40,570 nucleotides of DNA, from positions 1 to 40,570 of the forward strand of contig NZ_APMH01000036.1 of assembly GCF_000359585.1 (NCBI RefSeq). The letters run 5' to 3'. This DNA comes from Clostridium tyrobutyricum DSM 2637 = ATCC 25755 = JCM 11008 (GTDB taxonomy: Bacteria > Bacillota > Clostridia > Clostridiales > Clostridiaceae). Below, piece after piece: positions 34,424 to 40,570 of the stretch (position 1 is the stretch's first letter; every line of letters begins with the position of its first letter). Under the pieces are notes generated by a model. That model searched no databases, was not told the DNA's origin, and saw only the letters and a program-made list of their open reading frames with translations. Made by a program: the position numbers and the translations under genes.

Positions 34424-35815
34424 ATGGAAACAACATTAGTAAAAACTATTTATCGAAATACTGAGAAGTTTTCAGATAAAGAAGTAAAAGTTTTAGGATG
34501 GATAAGAACTATAAGGGATTCAAAAAATTTTGGATTTATAGAACTAAACGATGGAACATTTTTTAAAAATATTCAAATTGTTTTTGATAATACTATTGAT
34601 AATTTTAAAGAAGTAGCTAAACTTCCAATTAGTTCTTCACTAGCAATAGAAGGAAAGGTAGTAATTACTCCTAATGCAAAGCAACCTTTTGAAATTCACG
34701 CTAAAAACATATTTATAGAAGGAATGTCATCTTCAGATTATCCTCTACAAAAGAAAAGACATACTCTTGAATATTTAAGAACTATTGCACATTTAAGGGG
34801 AAGAAGCAATACATTTTCTGCAGTATTTAGGGTGAGGTCTGTAGCAGCATATGCTGTACATAGATTTTTTCAAGAAAGGGGATTTGTATATGCACAAACT
34901 CCTCTTATAACAGGAAGTGACTGTGAAGGCGCAGGGGAAATGTTTAAAGTTACTACACTGGATTTAAATAATGTTCCTAAGACGGAAGATGGAAAAGTAG
35001 ATTATTCTAAAGATTTTTTTGGTAAAGAGACAAATTTAACAGTAAGTGGTCAGCTTTCAGCAGAAACTATGGCACTCGCTTTTAGAAACGTTTATACATT
35101 TGGACCTACATTTAGAGCTGAGGATTCAAATACTGCAAGACATGCAGCTGAATTTTGGATGATAGAACCTGAAATGGCTTTTGCAGATTTAAATGATTAT
35201 ATGGATACTGCGGAGGAATTAGTAAAGTATATAATTAAATATGTACTTGAAAATATTCCTGAAGAAATGCAATTTTTTAACTCTTTTATAGATAAAGGAC
35301 TATTTGATAGATTAGATAATGTAGTAAATTCAAAATTTGGAAGAATAACTTATACTGAAGCAGTTGATGTACTTAGAAAAAGTGGACAAAAATTTGAATA
35401 TCCAGTAGAATGGGGAATTGATCTTCAGACAGAACATGAAAGATTTTTGACTGAAAAAGTCTATGGTAAACCTATATTCGTAACAGATTATCCAAAGGAC
35501 ATAAAAGCTTTTTACATGAGGGCAAATGGTGATGGTAAAACTGTAGCAGCAGCAGATTTACTTGTCCCTGGAGTAGGAGAAATAGTTGGCGGAAGCCAAA
35601 GAGAGGAAAGGTATGAAGTTCTTGAAAACAGGATAAAAGAGCTTGGATTAAATAAAGAGGATTATTGGTGGTATCTTGAACTTAGAAAATATGGAGAAAC
35701 TAAACATTCAGGATTTGGACTTGGATTTGAAAGAATACTTATGTATATTACAGGAATGTCAAACATAAGAGATGTGATACCATTTCCTAGAACTACAGGA
35801 TCTGCTGAGTTTTAA
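34424..35815 (+). CDS. asnS: Asparaginyl-tRNA synthetase
   Basis: A 463-residue class IIb synthetase. The N-terminal OB fold (about 15-105; [24 protein letters not shown]) binds the anticodon. The catalytic core has [25 protein letters not shown] (motif 2) and [16 protein letters not shown] (motif 3). The absence of archaeal or AspRS-type insertions and the AAC specifier of the leader support Asn over Asp. ATG 34409 is in frame but overlaps the SD; GGAGGTT (34411-34417) fits ATG 34424. Confidence 0.95.
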   Translation: METTLVKTIYRNTEKFSDKEVKVLGWIRTIRDSKNFGFIELNDGTFFKNIQIVFDNTIDNFKEVAKLPISSSLAIEGKVVITPNAKQPFEIHAKNIFIEGMSSSDYPLQKKRHTLEYLRTIAHLRGRSNTFSAVFRVRSVAAYAVHRFFQERGFVYAQTPLITGSDCEGAGEMFKVTTLDLNNVPKTEDGKVDYSKDFFGKETNLTVSGQLSAETMALAFRNVYTFGPTFRAEDSNTARHAAEFWMIEPEMAFADLNDYMDTAEELVKYIIKYVLENIPEEMQFFNSFIDKGLFDRLDNVVNSKFGRITYTEAVDVLRKSGQKFEYPVEWGIDLQTEHERFLTEKVYGKPIFVTDYPKDIKAFYMRANGDGKTVAAADLLVPGVGEIVGGSQREERYEVLENRIKELGLNKEDYWWYLELRKYGETKHSGFGLGFERILMYITGMSNIRDVIPFPRTTGSAEF

Positions 35816-35824
35816 AAATAATTT

Positions 35825-35853
35825 GGACATATAAATTAATTATTTATATGTCC
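35825..35853. terminator. Hairpin between convergent asnS and SEC-C genes
   Basis: Perfect 12-bp arms GGACATATAAAT (35825-35836) and ATTTATATGTCC (35842-35853), loop 5. T runs are poor on the plus strand and moderate on the minus strand. Likely shared terminator. Confidence 0.6.
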
Positions 35854-35860
35854 GGATATA

Positions 35861-36361
35861 TTAATTTTTACCGCAGCAGTTTTTATATTTTTTACCACTT
35901 CCACATGGACAGGGATCATTTCTACCAGTTTTATTTTTATTTACTATTGTTTTTGAAGAAACCCACTGTTTATGAATAGCTTTTCTCTTTTCACTGGAAA
36001 AAATAGAATCCCATTGTGAAAGTTTATAGAGATAATCAGCTTTGGCATCTAGCATATTGAAATATAATTTTTCAAAATTAATTTTTATAGTAATATTTGA
36101 ATCTTCTTCTAACTTTTCAAGGTCAAGCTGTTCATCCAAACTGTCGTTTATACCATCCAAGAAACCTATAAAAAATACTGTTGATATATCAAAATGCTTG
36201 GATAATTCATTTATGTTTCCAGTAATAGTACTTCTATTTTCAGCTAATATTTTTGTATATACATTTTTTTCAGTTTCCCCATATTCTTTCCAAAACTCAG
36301 CTTCTCCCTTAGTTTTAACTAAGGTTACAACTTTATTTGTCCAATCTTTATATAAACTCAT
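35861..36361 (-). CDS. SEC-C motif protein
   Basis: A 166-residue protein ending in a SEC-C zinc motif, [19 protein letters not shown] (Cys-x-Cys...Cys-Cys), as at the SecA C-terminus, where it binds zinc. The first 130 residues are helical and acidic ([39 protein letters not shown]); I do not recognise a defined function. ATG 36361 is preceded at once by in-frame TAA, so it cannot start earlier. The SD is far upstream (see 36361-36407). Its promoter is predicted at 36447-36475. A single-gene unit. Confidence 0.85.
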   Translation of the reverse strand: MSLYKDWTNKVVTLVKTKGEAEFWKEYGETEKNVYTKILAENRSTITGNINELSKHFDISTVFFIGFLDGINDSLDEQLDLEKLEEDSNITIKINFEKLYFNMLDAKADYLYKLSQWDSIFSSEKRKAIHKQWVSSKTIVNKNKTGRNDPCPCGSGKKYKNCCGKN

Positions 36362-36407
36362 AGTTTATTATACTTATATACGTTTGTATATAAGCAGTAC
36401 CTCCCTT
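36361..36407 (-). promoter_or_regulatory. Distant SD, hairpin and ATG of the SEC-C gene
   Basis: On the minus strand AAGGGAGGTAC (36407-36397) is an excellent SD, but ATG is at 36361-36359, with 38 nt between GGGAGG and ATG. The gap contains arms CTTATATAC/GTATATAAG (36394-36386 and 36381-36373) around a 4-nt loop. Folding leaves about 12-16 nt. No other start codon in this frame lies between. Confidence 0.55.
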
Positions 36408-36446
36408 TTTATTATAATGTTTAAAATTAAAATATTTGCTTGAACT

Positions 36447-36475
36447 ATTATAATAAATATTATGATAGTTTGCAA
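36447..36475 (-). promoter_or_regulatory. Promoter of the SEC-C gene
   Basis: On the minus strand: TTGCAA (36475-36470), 17-bp spacer, TATAAT (36452-36447). The leader would be about 80 nt long and include the distant SD and hairpin. Confidence 0.6.
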
Positions 36476-36513
36476 TTATATAAGTTAATATTCATATAAA
36501 ATTAAAATAATGA

Positions 36514-36717
36514 TTAAGGTTTTATATCCAATGAATAAACAGCATTACTATTGCAATAGCTGCATTTAATGTTTTTTTCATGTACAACTTTAGAATTTTG
36601 ACAATTATTTACATAAGTAAGATATGGAAATGTCTCAAGTTCATCTAAAAATTCATCTAAAGCTATATCTACATGTTCTTCACAAGAGTATCTAATTTTG
36701 TTTGATATTTTCAACAT
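36514..36717 (-). CDS. ComFB-like small CxxC protein
   Basis: About 67 residues. SCEEHVDIALDEFLDELETFPYLTYV followed by a CSYCNSNAVYSL end resembles the late-competence ComFB family, small proteins with a four-helix fold and a CxxC motif whose molecular role is poorly known. The start is uncertain: ATG 36717 directly follows AGGAGG with no spacing, TTG 36714 has 3 nt, and an in-frame TTG at 36759 would extend it by 14 codons. It overlaps the end of the GerMN gene by 26 nt in another frame, so coupling is likely. Confidence 0.62.
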   Translation of the reverse strand: MLKISNKIRYSCEEHVDIALDEFLDELETFPYLTYVNNCQNSKVVHEKNIKCSYCNSNAVYSLDIKP

Positions 36718-37264
36718 CCTCCTTTCCAACAGGTTTTGATAAATCAAAATTATTTCCAAATATATTGATATCAGTATTTTCTATTGAAATTTTTACCTTA
36801 TTTATGGTGGATACTTGAGTTAGTGATAGAACTATACTTTTGATACAAGTCTTTTCTTTTGAGAAAGTCATAGGTATATTAGCTTCTTTACTTAAGTTAA
36901 TGTAAGCTATGTTATCTTTTATTGATAGAGTTAAGAGTCGTGTATCATTAGGTAAAATAGGTGATAACTGTCCTTTTACTGAAGGTCCCTTTATGAGCTC
37001 ATTCATTATGGTTTCAGCTAAAAGTTCATCTTTTTTTATAACTCTCTTTTCTTGGGACACTTTTACGTTGTTAAGTTTACTAGAAGAGTCAAAATATATC
37101 TTTAAATCTAATAAATTATTATTGTCGCTATCTTTTGAAAAGGCAATTTTCTTTTCTTTTTCACTATTAGTTATACTTACAGTATCTTTTTTAGTGCAAG
37201 AAGTTAATAGTAGGGATGAAATTATGATAATAGAATATAGTAAAATATTAAAATGGTTTTTCAA
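36692..37264 (-). CDS. GerMN-domain lipoprotein
   Basis: A 190-residue predicted lipoprotein. The N-terminal hydrophobic segment ends in a lipobox, LLLTSC (Cys22), so it should be attached to the outer face of the membrane. Residues about 52-170 match the GerMN domain (LKIYFDSSSKLNNVKVSQEKR, IMNELIKGP, NIAYINLSKEA), known from the spore germination protein GerM and related lipoproteins. The start is TTG 37264 with AAGGTGG about 7 nt upstream. It lies 18 bp after the WalJ gene in the same direction. Confidence 0.85.
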   Translation of the reverse strand: MKNHFNILLYSIIIISSLLLTSCTKKDTVSITNSEKEKKIAFSKDSDNNNLLDLKIYFDSSSKLNNVKVSQEKRVIKKDELLAETIMNELIKGPSVKGQLSPILPNDTRLLTLSIKDNIAYINLSKEANIPMTFSKEKTCIKSIVLSLTQVSTINKVKISIENTDINIFGNNFDLSKPVGKEDVENIKQN

Positions 37265-37282
37265 AAAATTTCCACCTTTCTA

Positions 37283-38068
37283 TTAAAATTCTGTATAATT
37301 ACTTGGCATATTGCGATTTGCCATAGATATATTTATATCTTTGTTTAATTTTATTCCATTTTCATTCAAAATGTTTATTACGGTTTTGTAAGCTAATTCA
37401 GGATAATTGTTAATTTTACTTAAATGCCCTAAAACTATTTTTTTAAATTTATCGTTTATAATATCAATTATGGCTTTACCACAATCATCATTGGATAAAT
37501 GACCTATACTGCTTAAAATTCTTTTCTTTAAAACATATGGATATGGACCAAATTTTAGCATTTCCGTGTCATGATTGCTTTCAAGCAATATTACATTTGC
37601 CCTATATAATCTTTTTTTTACTTCATCTGAAAAAAAACCTAAATCTGTTGCGATACAAGCTATTTTGTTTCCAGCACAAATTTCGTAGCCTCTTGGATCA
37701 GCTGCATCATGAGATATTTTATAACTTATTACGTCCATATCCTTAATATTTACATGTTTATCAGAAATTATTTTTATGTTATTGTCTTTAATTTTTCCTA
37801 TGTTTGGTGACATAGCATTCCAGGTGAGTTCATTTGTATATATAGGTATATCATATCTTCTGGATAGTACGCCTACACCTTTTATATGATCAGTATGTTC
37901 GTGAGTAACAAAAATAGCATCTAATTCTTTTGGATTTTGATTAATACTTGATAACGCCTTTTCTATATTTTTACCGGCAAGACCTGCATCTACTAAAATC
38001 TTTGTATTATTGGAAGCTATAAATGTACTATTACCACTGCTTCCGCTAAATAATGGACAAAAAATCAT
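37283..38068 (-). CDS. walJ: MBL-fold metallohydrolase WalJ/YycJ
   Basis: A 261-residue metallo-beta-lactamase-fold enzyme. Metal ligands His56, His58, Asp60 and His61 lie in VTHEHTDHIKGV; SGSSGNSTFI at residues 8-17 and LLESNHD are typical of the YycJ branch. In Bacillus and Streptococcus this gene is linked to the WalRK cell-wall system and to coordination with DNA replication or repair; here it follows murA. GAGGAG precedes ATG 38068. Confidence 0.88.
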   Translation of the reverse strand: MIFCPLFSGSSGNSTFIASNNTKILVDAGLAGKNIEKALSSINQNPKELDAIFVTHEHTDHIKGVGVLSRRYDIPIYTNELTWNAMSPNIGKIKDNNIKIISDKHVNIKDMDVISYKISHDAADPRGYEICAGNKIACIATDLGFFSDEVKKRLYRANVILLESNHDTEMLKFGPYPYVLKKRILSSIGHLSNDDCGKAIIDIINDKFKKIVLGHLSKINNYPELAYKTVINILNENGIKLNKDINISMANRNMPSNYTEF

Positions 38069-38117
38069 ATTATAAATTCTCCTCTTGCCTTAAGTTTTCT
38101 TACGTACTCATATAAAT

Positions 38118-39374
38118 TTATTCACATTCTCTATGGATATAAGCTCCTAAGGCCTTAAATTTATCTTCAATATTAGGGTAGCCCCTATCTATATGTTCTA
38201 TACTTAAAACTTCTGTAGTTCCTTCTGCTATAAGTCCTGCAATGACCATTGCAGCTCCAGCTCTTAAATCCGTTGCTTTTACTACTGCGCCTGTTAATTT
38301 ATCTACGCCATCTATTATAGCAGTTCTTCCCTCTACTTTAATATTTGCACCCATTTTCTTTAGTTCATCTACATGCTTAAATCTACTTTCCCATATGCTT
38401 TCGTTTATTATACTTCTACCCTTTGCTACAGTTAATAGTGTACTCATTGGTTGTTGTACATCAGTTGGAAAACCAGGATAAGGTTGAGTTTTAATGTTGA
38501 CACCTTTTAAGTTACCGCTTGATTTTACAGTAATAGAGTCCCCATTTTCTCTTATTTCTGATCCCATTTCTACTAGCTTTGCGGAAATGGATTCAAGATG
38601 TTTTGGAATTACATTTTCAATGGTAACTTCACCGCCACATGCAGCAGAGGCAATCATATATGTACCTGCTTCTATTTGGTCTGGAATTACGCTGTAGGTG
38701 CATCCACTTAGGCTTTCGACTCCAACTATTCTTATAACATCGGTACCAGCACCTTTTATATTTGCACCCATACTATTTAAAAAATTTGCTACATCTACTA
38801 CATGTGGTTCCTTTGCCACGTTTTCAAGTGTAGTTACACCTTTTGCCAATGTTGCAGCAAGCATTACATTTATTGTGGCGCCAACACTAACTACATCAAA
38901 GAATATATTAGTCCCTATCAATTCATCAGCTTCAACCATAACAGAACCATGTGTAATTTTCACTTTGGCACCTAAGGCTTCAAAGCCTTTTATGTGCTGG
39001 TCTATAGGTCTAACTCCTATGGGACAACCACCAGGAAGTTCTACAGATGCTTTTTTGAATCTTCCAAGTAATGCACCTATTAGATAATAAGATGCTCTCA
39101 TTTTTCTTACATCATCTGTATTTGCACTTAGACTAGCTATATGAGTACTATCAATTGTAGCAGAGTTTTTTTTGGTTTTAATATCACACCCAAGGCTTTT
39201 CAGAATTCTTTCAATGCAATGTACATCTTCTATATTAGGTATATTATCTATTACGCATTTATTTTTACTAGCCATTATTGCAGCAGGTAATATTGCTACA
39301 GCAGCATTCTTTGCACCATTTATTTCTATAGAGCCAAAAAGAGGATTGCCTCCAGTAATTACTAATTTATCCAT
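38118..39374 (-). CDS. murA: UDP-N-acetylglucosamine 1-carboxyvinyltransferase
   Basis: A 418-residue enzyme that transfers enolpyruvate from PEP to UDP-GlcNAc, the first committed step of peptidoglycan synthesis. Lys22-Asn23 (INGAKNAA) contact the substrate and Cys117 in [11 protein letters not shown] is the catalytic and fosfomycin-reactive residue. [12 protein letters not shown] and [15 protein letters not shown] are conserved. Firmicutes often have two copies; I cannot tell from this window whether this is MurA or MurZ. AGGATGG precedes ATG 39374. First gene of a probable operon with walJ and the GerMN gene. Confidence 0.94.
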   Translation of the reverse strand: MDKLVITGGNPLFGSIEINGAKNAAVAILPAAIMASKNKCVIDNIPNIEDVHCIERILKSLGCDIKTKKNSATIDSTHIASLSANTDDVRKMRASYYLIGALLGRFKKASVELPGGCPIGVRPIDQHIKGFEALGAKVKITHGSVMVEADELIGTNIFFDVVSVGATINVMLAATLAKGVTTLENVAKEPHVVDVANFLNSMGANIKGAGTDVIRIVGVESLSGCTYSVIPDQIEAGTYMIASAACGGEVTIENVIPKHLESISAKLVEMGSEIRENGDSITVKSSGNLKGVNIKTQPYPGFPTDVQQPMSTLLTVAKGRSIINESIWESRFKHVDELKKMGANIKVEGRTAIIDGVDKLTGAVVKATDLRAGAAMVIAGLIAEGTTEVLSIEHIDRGYPNIEDKFKALGAYIHRECE

Positions 39375-39452
39375 TTAAGTAACCATCCTTATCACAAATT
39401 TATATATGTAAAGTTTAGAAAATATCAAATTAATTCATATTACACAAATTTT

Positions 39453-39480
39453 ATTATATCATAAATTAAAGAGTTTTTAA
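39453..39480 (-). promoter_or_regulatory. Possible murA promoter
   Basis: On the minus strand: TTAAAA (39480-39475), 16-bp spacer, TATAAT (39458-39453). The -35 is weak, the -10 perfect. Confidence 0.45.
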
Positions 39481-39510
39481 CATAAAAATTTTTAAAAGTA
39501 AACGTCAAAA

Positions 39511-39538
39511 AGCCTAGTTTAATTAGTTAAACTAGGCT
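39511..39538 (-). terminator. Terminator of the DUF1540 gene
   Basis: Perfect 12-bp arms AGCCTAGTTTAA (39511-39522) and TTAAACTAGGCT (39527-39538), loop 4; on the minus strand a run of five T follows. It lies between the DUF1540 stop and the murA promoter. Confidence 0.88.
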
Positions 39539-39570
39539 AATATATTGATATATAAATTGTGGTTGATGAA

Positions 39571-39735
39571 TTATTGTTTCATAAAACTTCCACAGTCAGT
39601 ACATTCAACGTCGTGTGCTGTATTTTCATGTTTAGTTACTTGAATTTTGTTTAATGTACAGAAGTTATCTTTCTGTGCATGGTATTTACATTCATTTACT
39701 ATACATCCTATACTTTCATTCTTTGTATTATTCAT
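39571..39735 (-). CDS. DUF1540 small cysteine-rich protein
   Basis: A 54-residue protein in the 574-bp gap between murA and the 2H gene. IGCIVNECKYHA (9-20), a DNFCTLNKIQV block and ECTDCGSF near the end give Cys11, Cys16, Cys26, Cys45 and Cys48. This is the DUF1540 pattern, a family of probably metal-binding proteins common in clostridia with no settled function. ATG 39735 gives the family N-terminus. It has its own terminator (39511-39538), and its SD lies beyond an inverted repeat (see 39733-39795). Confidence 0.87.
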   Translation of the reverse strand: MNNTKNESIGCIVNECKYHAQKDNFCTLNKIQVTKHENTAHDVECTDCGSFMKQ

Positions 39736-39795
39736 AGTTTCATCTGCTGTCTTTTTATTTTAATATCAGATTTACAGCAGATTTTTCACCCCTTT
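39733..39795 (-). promoter_or_regulatory. Distant SD, inverted repeat and ATG of the DUF1540 gene
   Basis: On the minus strand AAAGGGGTG (39795-39787) is a strong SD, yet ATG is at 39735-39733. Between them ATCTGCTGT (39782-39774) and ACAGCAGAT (39750-39742) form a perfect 9-bp inverted repeat around 23 nt. Folding leaves 4 + 6 = 10 nt between the SD end and ATG. No purine-rich SD lies closer. Confidence 0.6.
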
Positions 39796-39902
39796 CGATT
39801 TTTAATATTTTAAATGTTGTACAATAAATAGTATGGATACTTTACTTTTAAATATACTGGAAATAATTTCATTCAAATGAGAATATTGAATTTATAATTA
39901 TA

Positions 39903-39911
39903 TGTTATAAT
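39903..39911 (+). promoter_or_regulatory. Extended -10 promoter of the 2H phosphoesterase gene
   Basis: TGTTATAAT is a TGn-extended -10 with a perfect TATAAT (39906-39911). No good -35 at 17 bp; TTGAAT at 39886-39891 is too close. It gives a leader of about 30 nt before ATG 39949. Confidence 0.45.
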
Positions 39912-39948
39912 TAATTGTAGAACAATATTAATTGGAGGATTAAAATAA

Positions 39949-40497
39949 ATGAAGTATTATCTAGTAGCATTATTTAATAAAGATTCTTATTCACATGTTG
40001 AACGTATTCAAAGAGATATGTGCAGAAAATATAAATTATATAGGCATATGCCAGTTTTACATATAACACTTGAAATTATTGACAATCCTGATATAGATAA
40101 ATTGACTAAAATAGTTTCAAAATTTTTAAAACCATATAAGGAGTTTAAAGTAAATATAAATGGTGCCATATGCTTTGACCCTCCATATAAGTCTGTGAAT
40201 TTGAAAATAGAAGATAAGGGCTATATAATAAGATTATCTCGACAGTTAAATGAACTTTTAAGATTACATAAATTTAAAGTAAGAGAGAATATCGAAAATT
40301 GGGATCTGCATATTTCACTAGCAAATACGAATTATGCAGTTAGGGAGTGGAGCAGTAAGGAATATGTAGCAGCTTGTCAAACTGCTAAAAAAGAAAATAT
40401 ACACAAAATGATAACTGTCAATAGAATAGCATTATGGAAGCCTGTGAATAATAAGAAAGAGATGCTTATAAAAAATTTTCAACTTAGAGAGTATTAA
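39949..40497 (+). CDS. 2H phosphoesterase (2'-5' RNA ligase-like)
   Basis: A 182-residue protein of the 2H superfamily. The two catalytic motifs are LHITLE (His38, Thr40) and LHISLA (His121, Ser123), both HxT/S, spaced as in 2'-5' RNA ligases and cyclic phosphodiesterases. These enzymes act on RNA 2',3'-cyclic phosphates or related nucleotides; the substrate here is unknown. TTGGAGGA lies upstream of ATG 39949. A single-gene unit with its own terminator. Confidence 0.83.
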   Translation: MKYYLVALFNKDSYSHVERIQRDMCRKYKLYRHMPVLHITLEIIDNPDIDKLTKIVSKFLKPYKEFKVNINGAICFDPPYKSVNLKIEDKGYIIRLSRQLNELLRLHKFKVRENIENWDLHISLANTNYAVREWSSKEYVAACQTAKKENIHKMITVNRIALWKPVNNKKEMLIKNFQLREY

Positions 40498-40501
40498 AAA
40501 T

Positions 40502-40534
40502 ATCCTGGATGGTTTTAACTATCCAGGATGTTTT
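40502..40534 (+). terminator. Terminator of the 2H phosphoesterase gene
   Basis: Arms ATCCTGGATGGTT (40502-40514) and AACTATCCAGGAT (40517-40529), one G-T pair, then GTTTTA. The stop codon lies 5 bp upstream. Confidence 0.85.
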
Positions 40535-40570
40535 ATACCTATAGATCAAGTAAATTCTTTTTATAAGTTG

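Noticed and set aside
38242..39378. Long plus-strand open frames opposite murA
   Set aside because: They are hydrophobic mirror frames of a clearly conserved minus-strand gene, with no SD and no family resemblance.
39511..39538. Inverted repeat as a MITE or insertion-sequence end
   Set aside because: Single copy in the window, no target duplication, and a T run at the right place for a terminator of the DUF1540 gene.

Overview
The window looks like chromosome of a low-GC, spore-forming, anaerobic Firmicute close to Clostridium cluster I. The DNA is AT-rich, Shine-Dalgarno (SD) sites are strong, and TTG/GTG starts are common. The fatty-acid operon (nitronate monooxygenase-like, fabT, fabH, fabK, fabD, fabG, fabF, accB, fabZ, accC, accD, accA) follows the clostridial order I know from C. 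acetobutylicum, except that no acyl carrier protein gene lies between fabH and fabK. HydF, a two-component ADP-glucose pyrophosphorylase (GlgC plus GlgD) and a GerMN lipoprotein fit the same group. I cannot name the species from sequence alone.

Layout. 1-95: terminator of a transcript that starts outside the window. 96-2273: an HI0933/BaiN-like flavoprotein (-) and a PPDK/PEP-synthase regulatory kinase-phosphorylase (+). 2337-3042: a strong promoter, seven tRNA genes (Glu-Val-Asp twice, then Thr) and a terminator. 3126-3887: an orphan AnfO-like gene behind two inverted repeats, then a shared terminator. 3869-5831: DnaI-like helicase loader and DnaD-domain protein (-). 5859-16717: the type II fatty-acid and malonyl-CoA synthesis operon behind a FabT-like operator. 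16764-21355, all on the minus strand: ferritin, intracellular subtilase, small DMT-type membrane protein, dimeric dUTPase-like protein with an altered metal site, HydF and a TM1266-type regulator. 21585-31597: glycogen operon glgB-glgA-glgP-GH13-glgC-glgD. 31690-34050: a membrane-anchored DUF4434/FnIII/discoidin protein and ogt. 34069-35815: an asparagine T-box and asnS. 35861-39374, minus strand: SEC-C protein, ComFB-like protein, GerMN lipoprotein, WalJ and MurA. 39571-40497: a 54-residue DUF1540 protein (-) and a 2H phosphoesterase (+).

How the genes work together. AccABCD makes malonyl-CoA, FabD loads it on ACP, FabH/FabF/FabG/FabZ/FabK elongate, and FabT probably represses the operon through a TTTGATTATCAAA site at its promoter. 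In the glycogen block GlgC/GlgD make ADP-glucose, GlgA and GlgB build the polymer, and GlgP and the cytosolic GH13 enzyme break it down.

The most unusual pattern I see is that three unrelated single genes (AnfO-like, SEC-C, DUF1540) have a good SD sequence too far upstream of the only plausible start codon, with an inverted repeat in the gap. Folding that repeat would bring the SD to a near-normal distance. This is an inference from sequence and needs testing.
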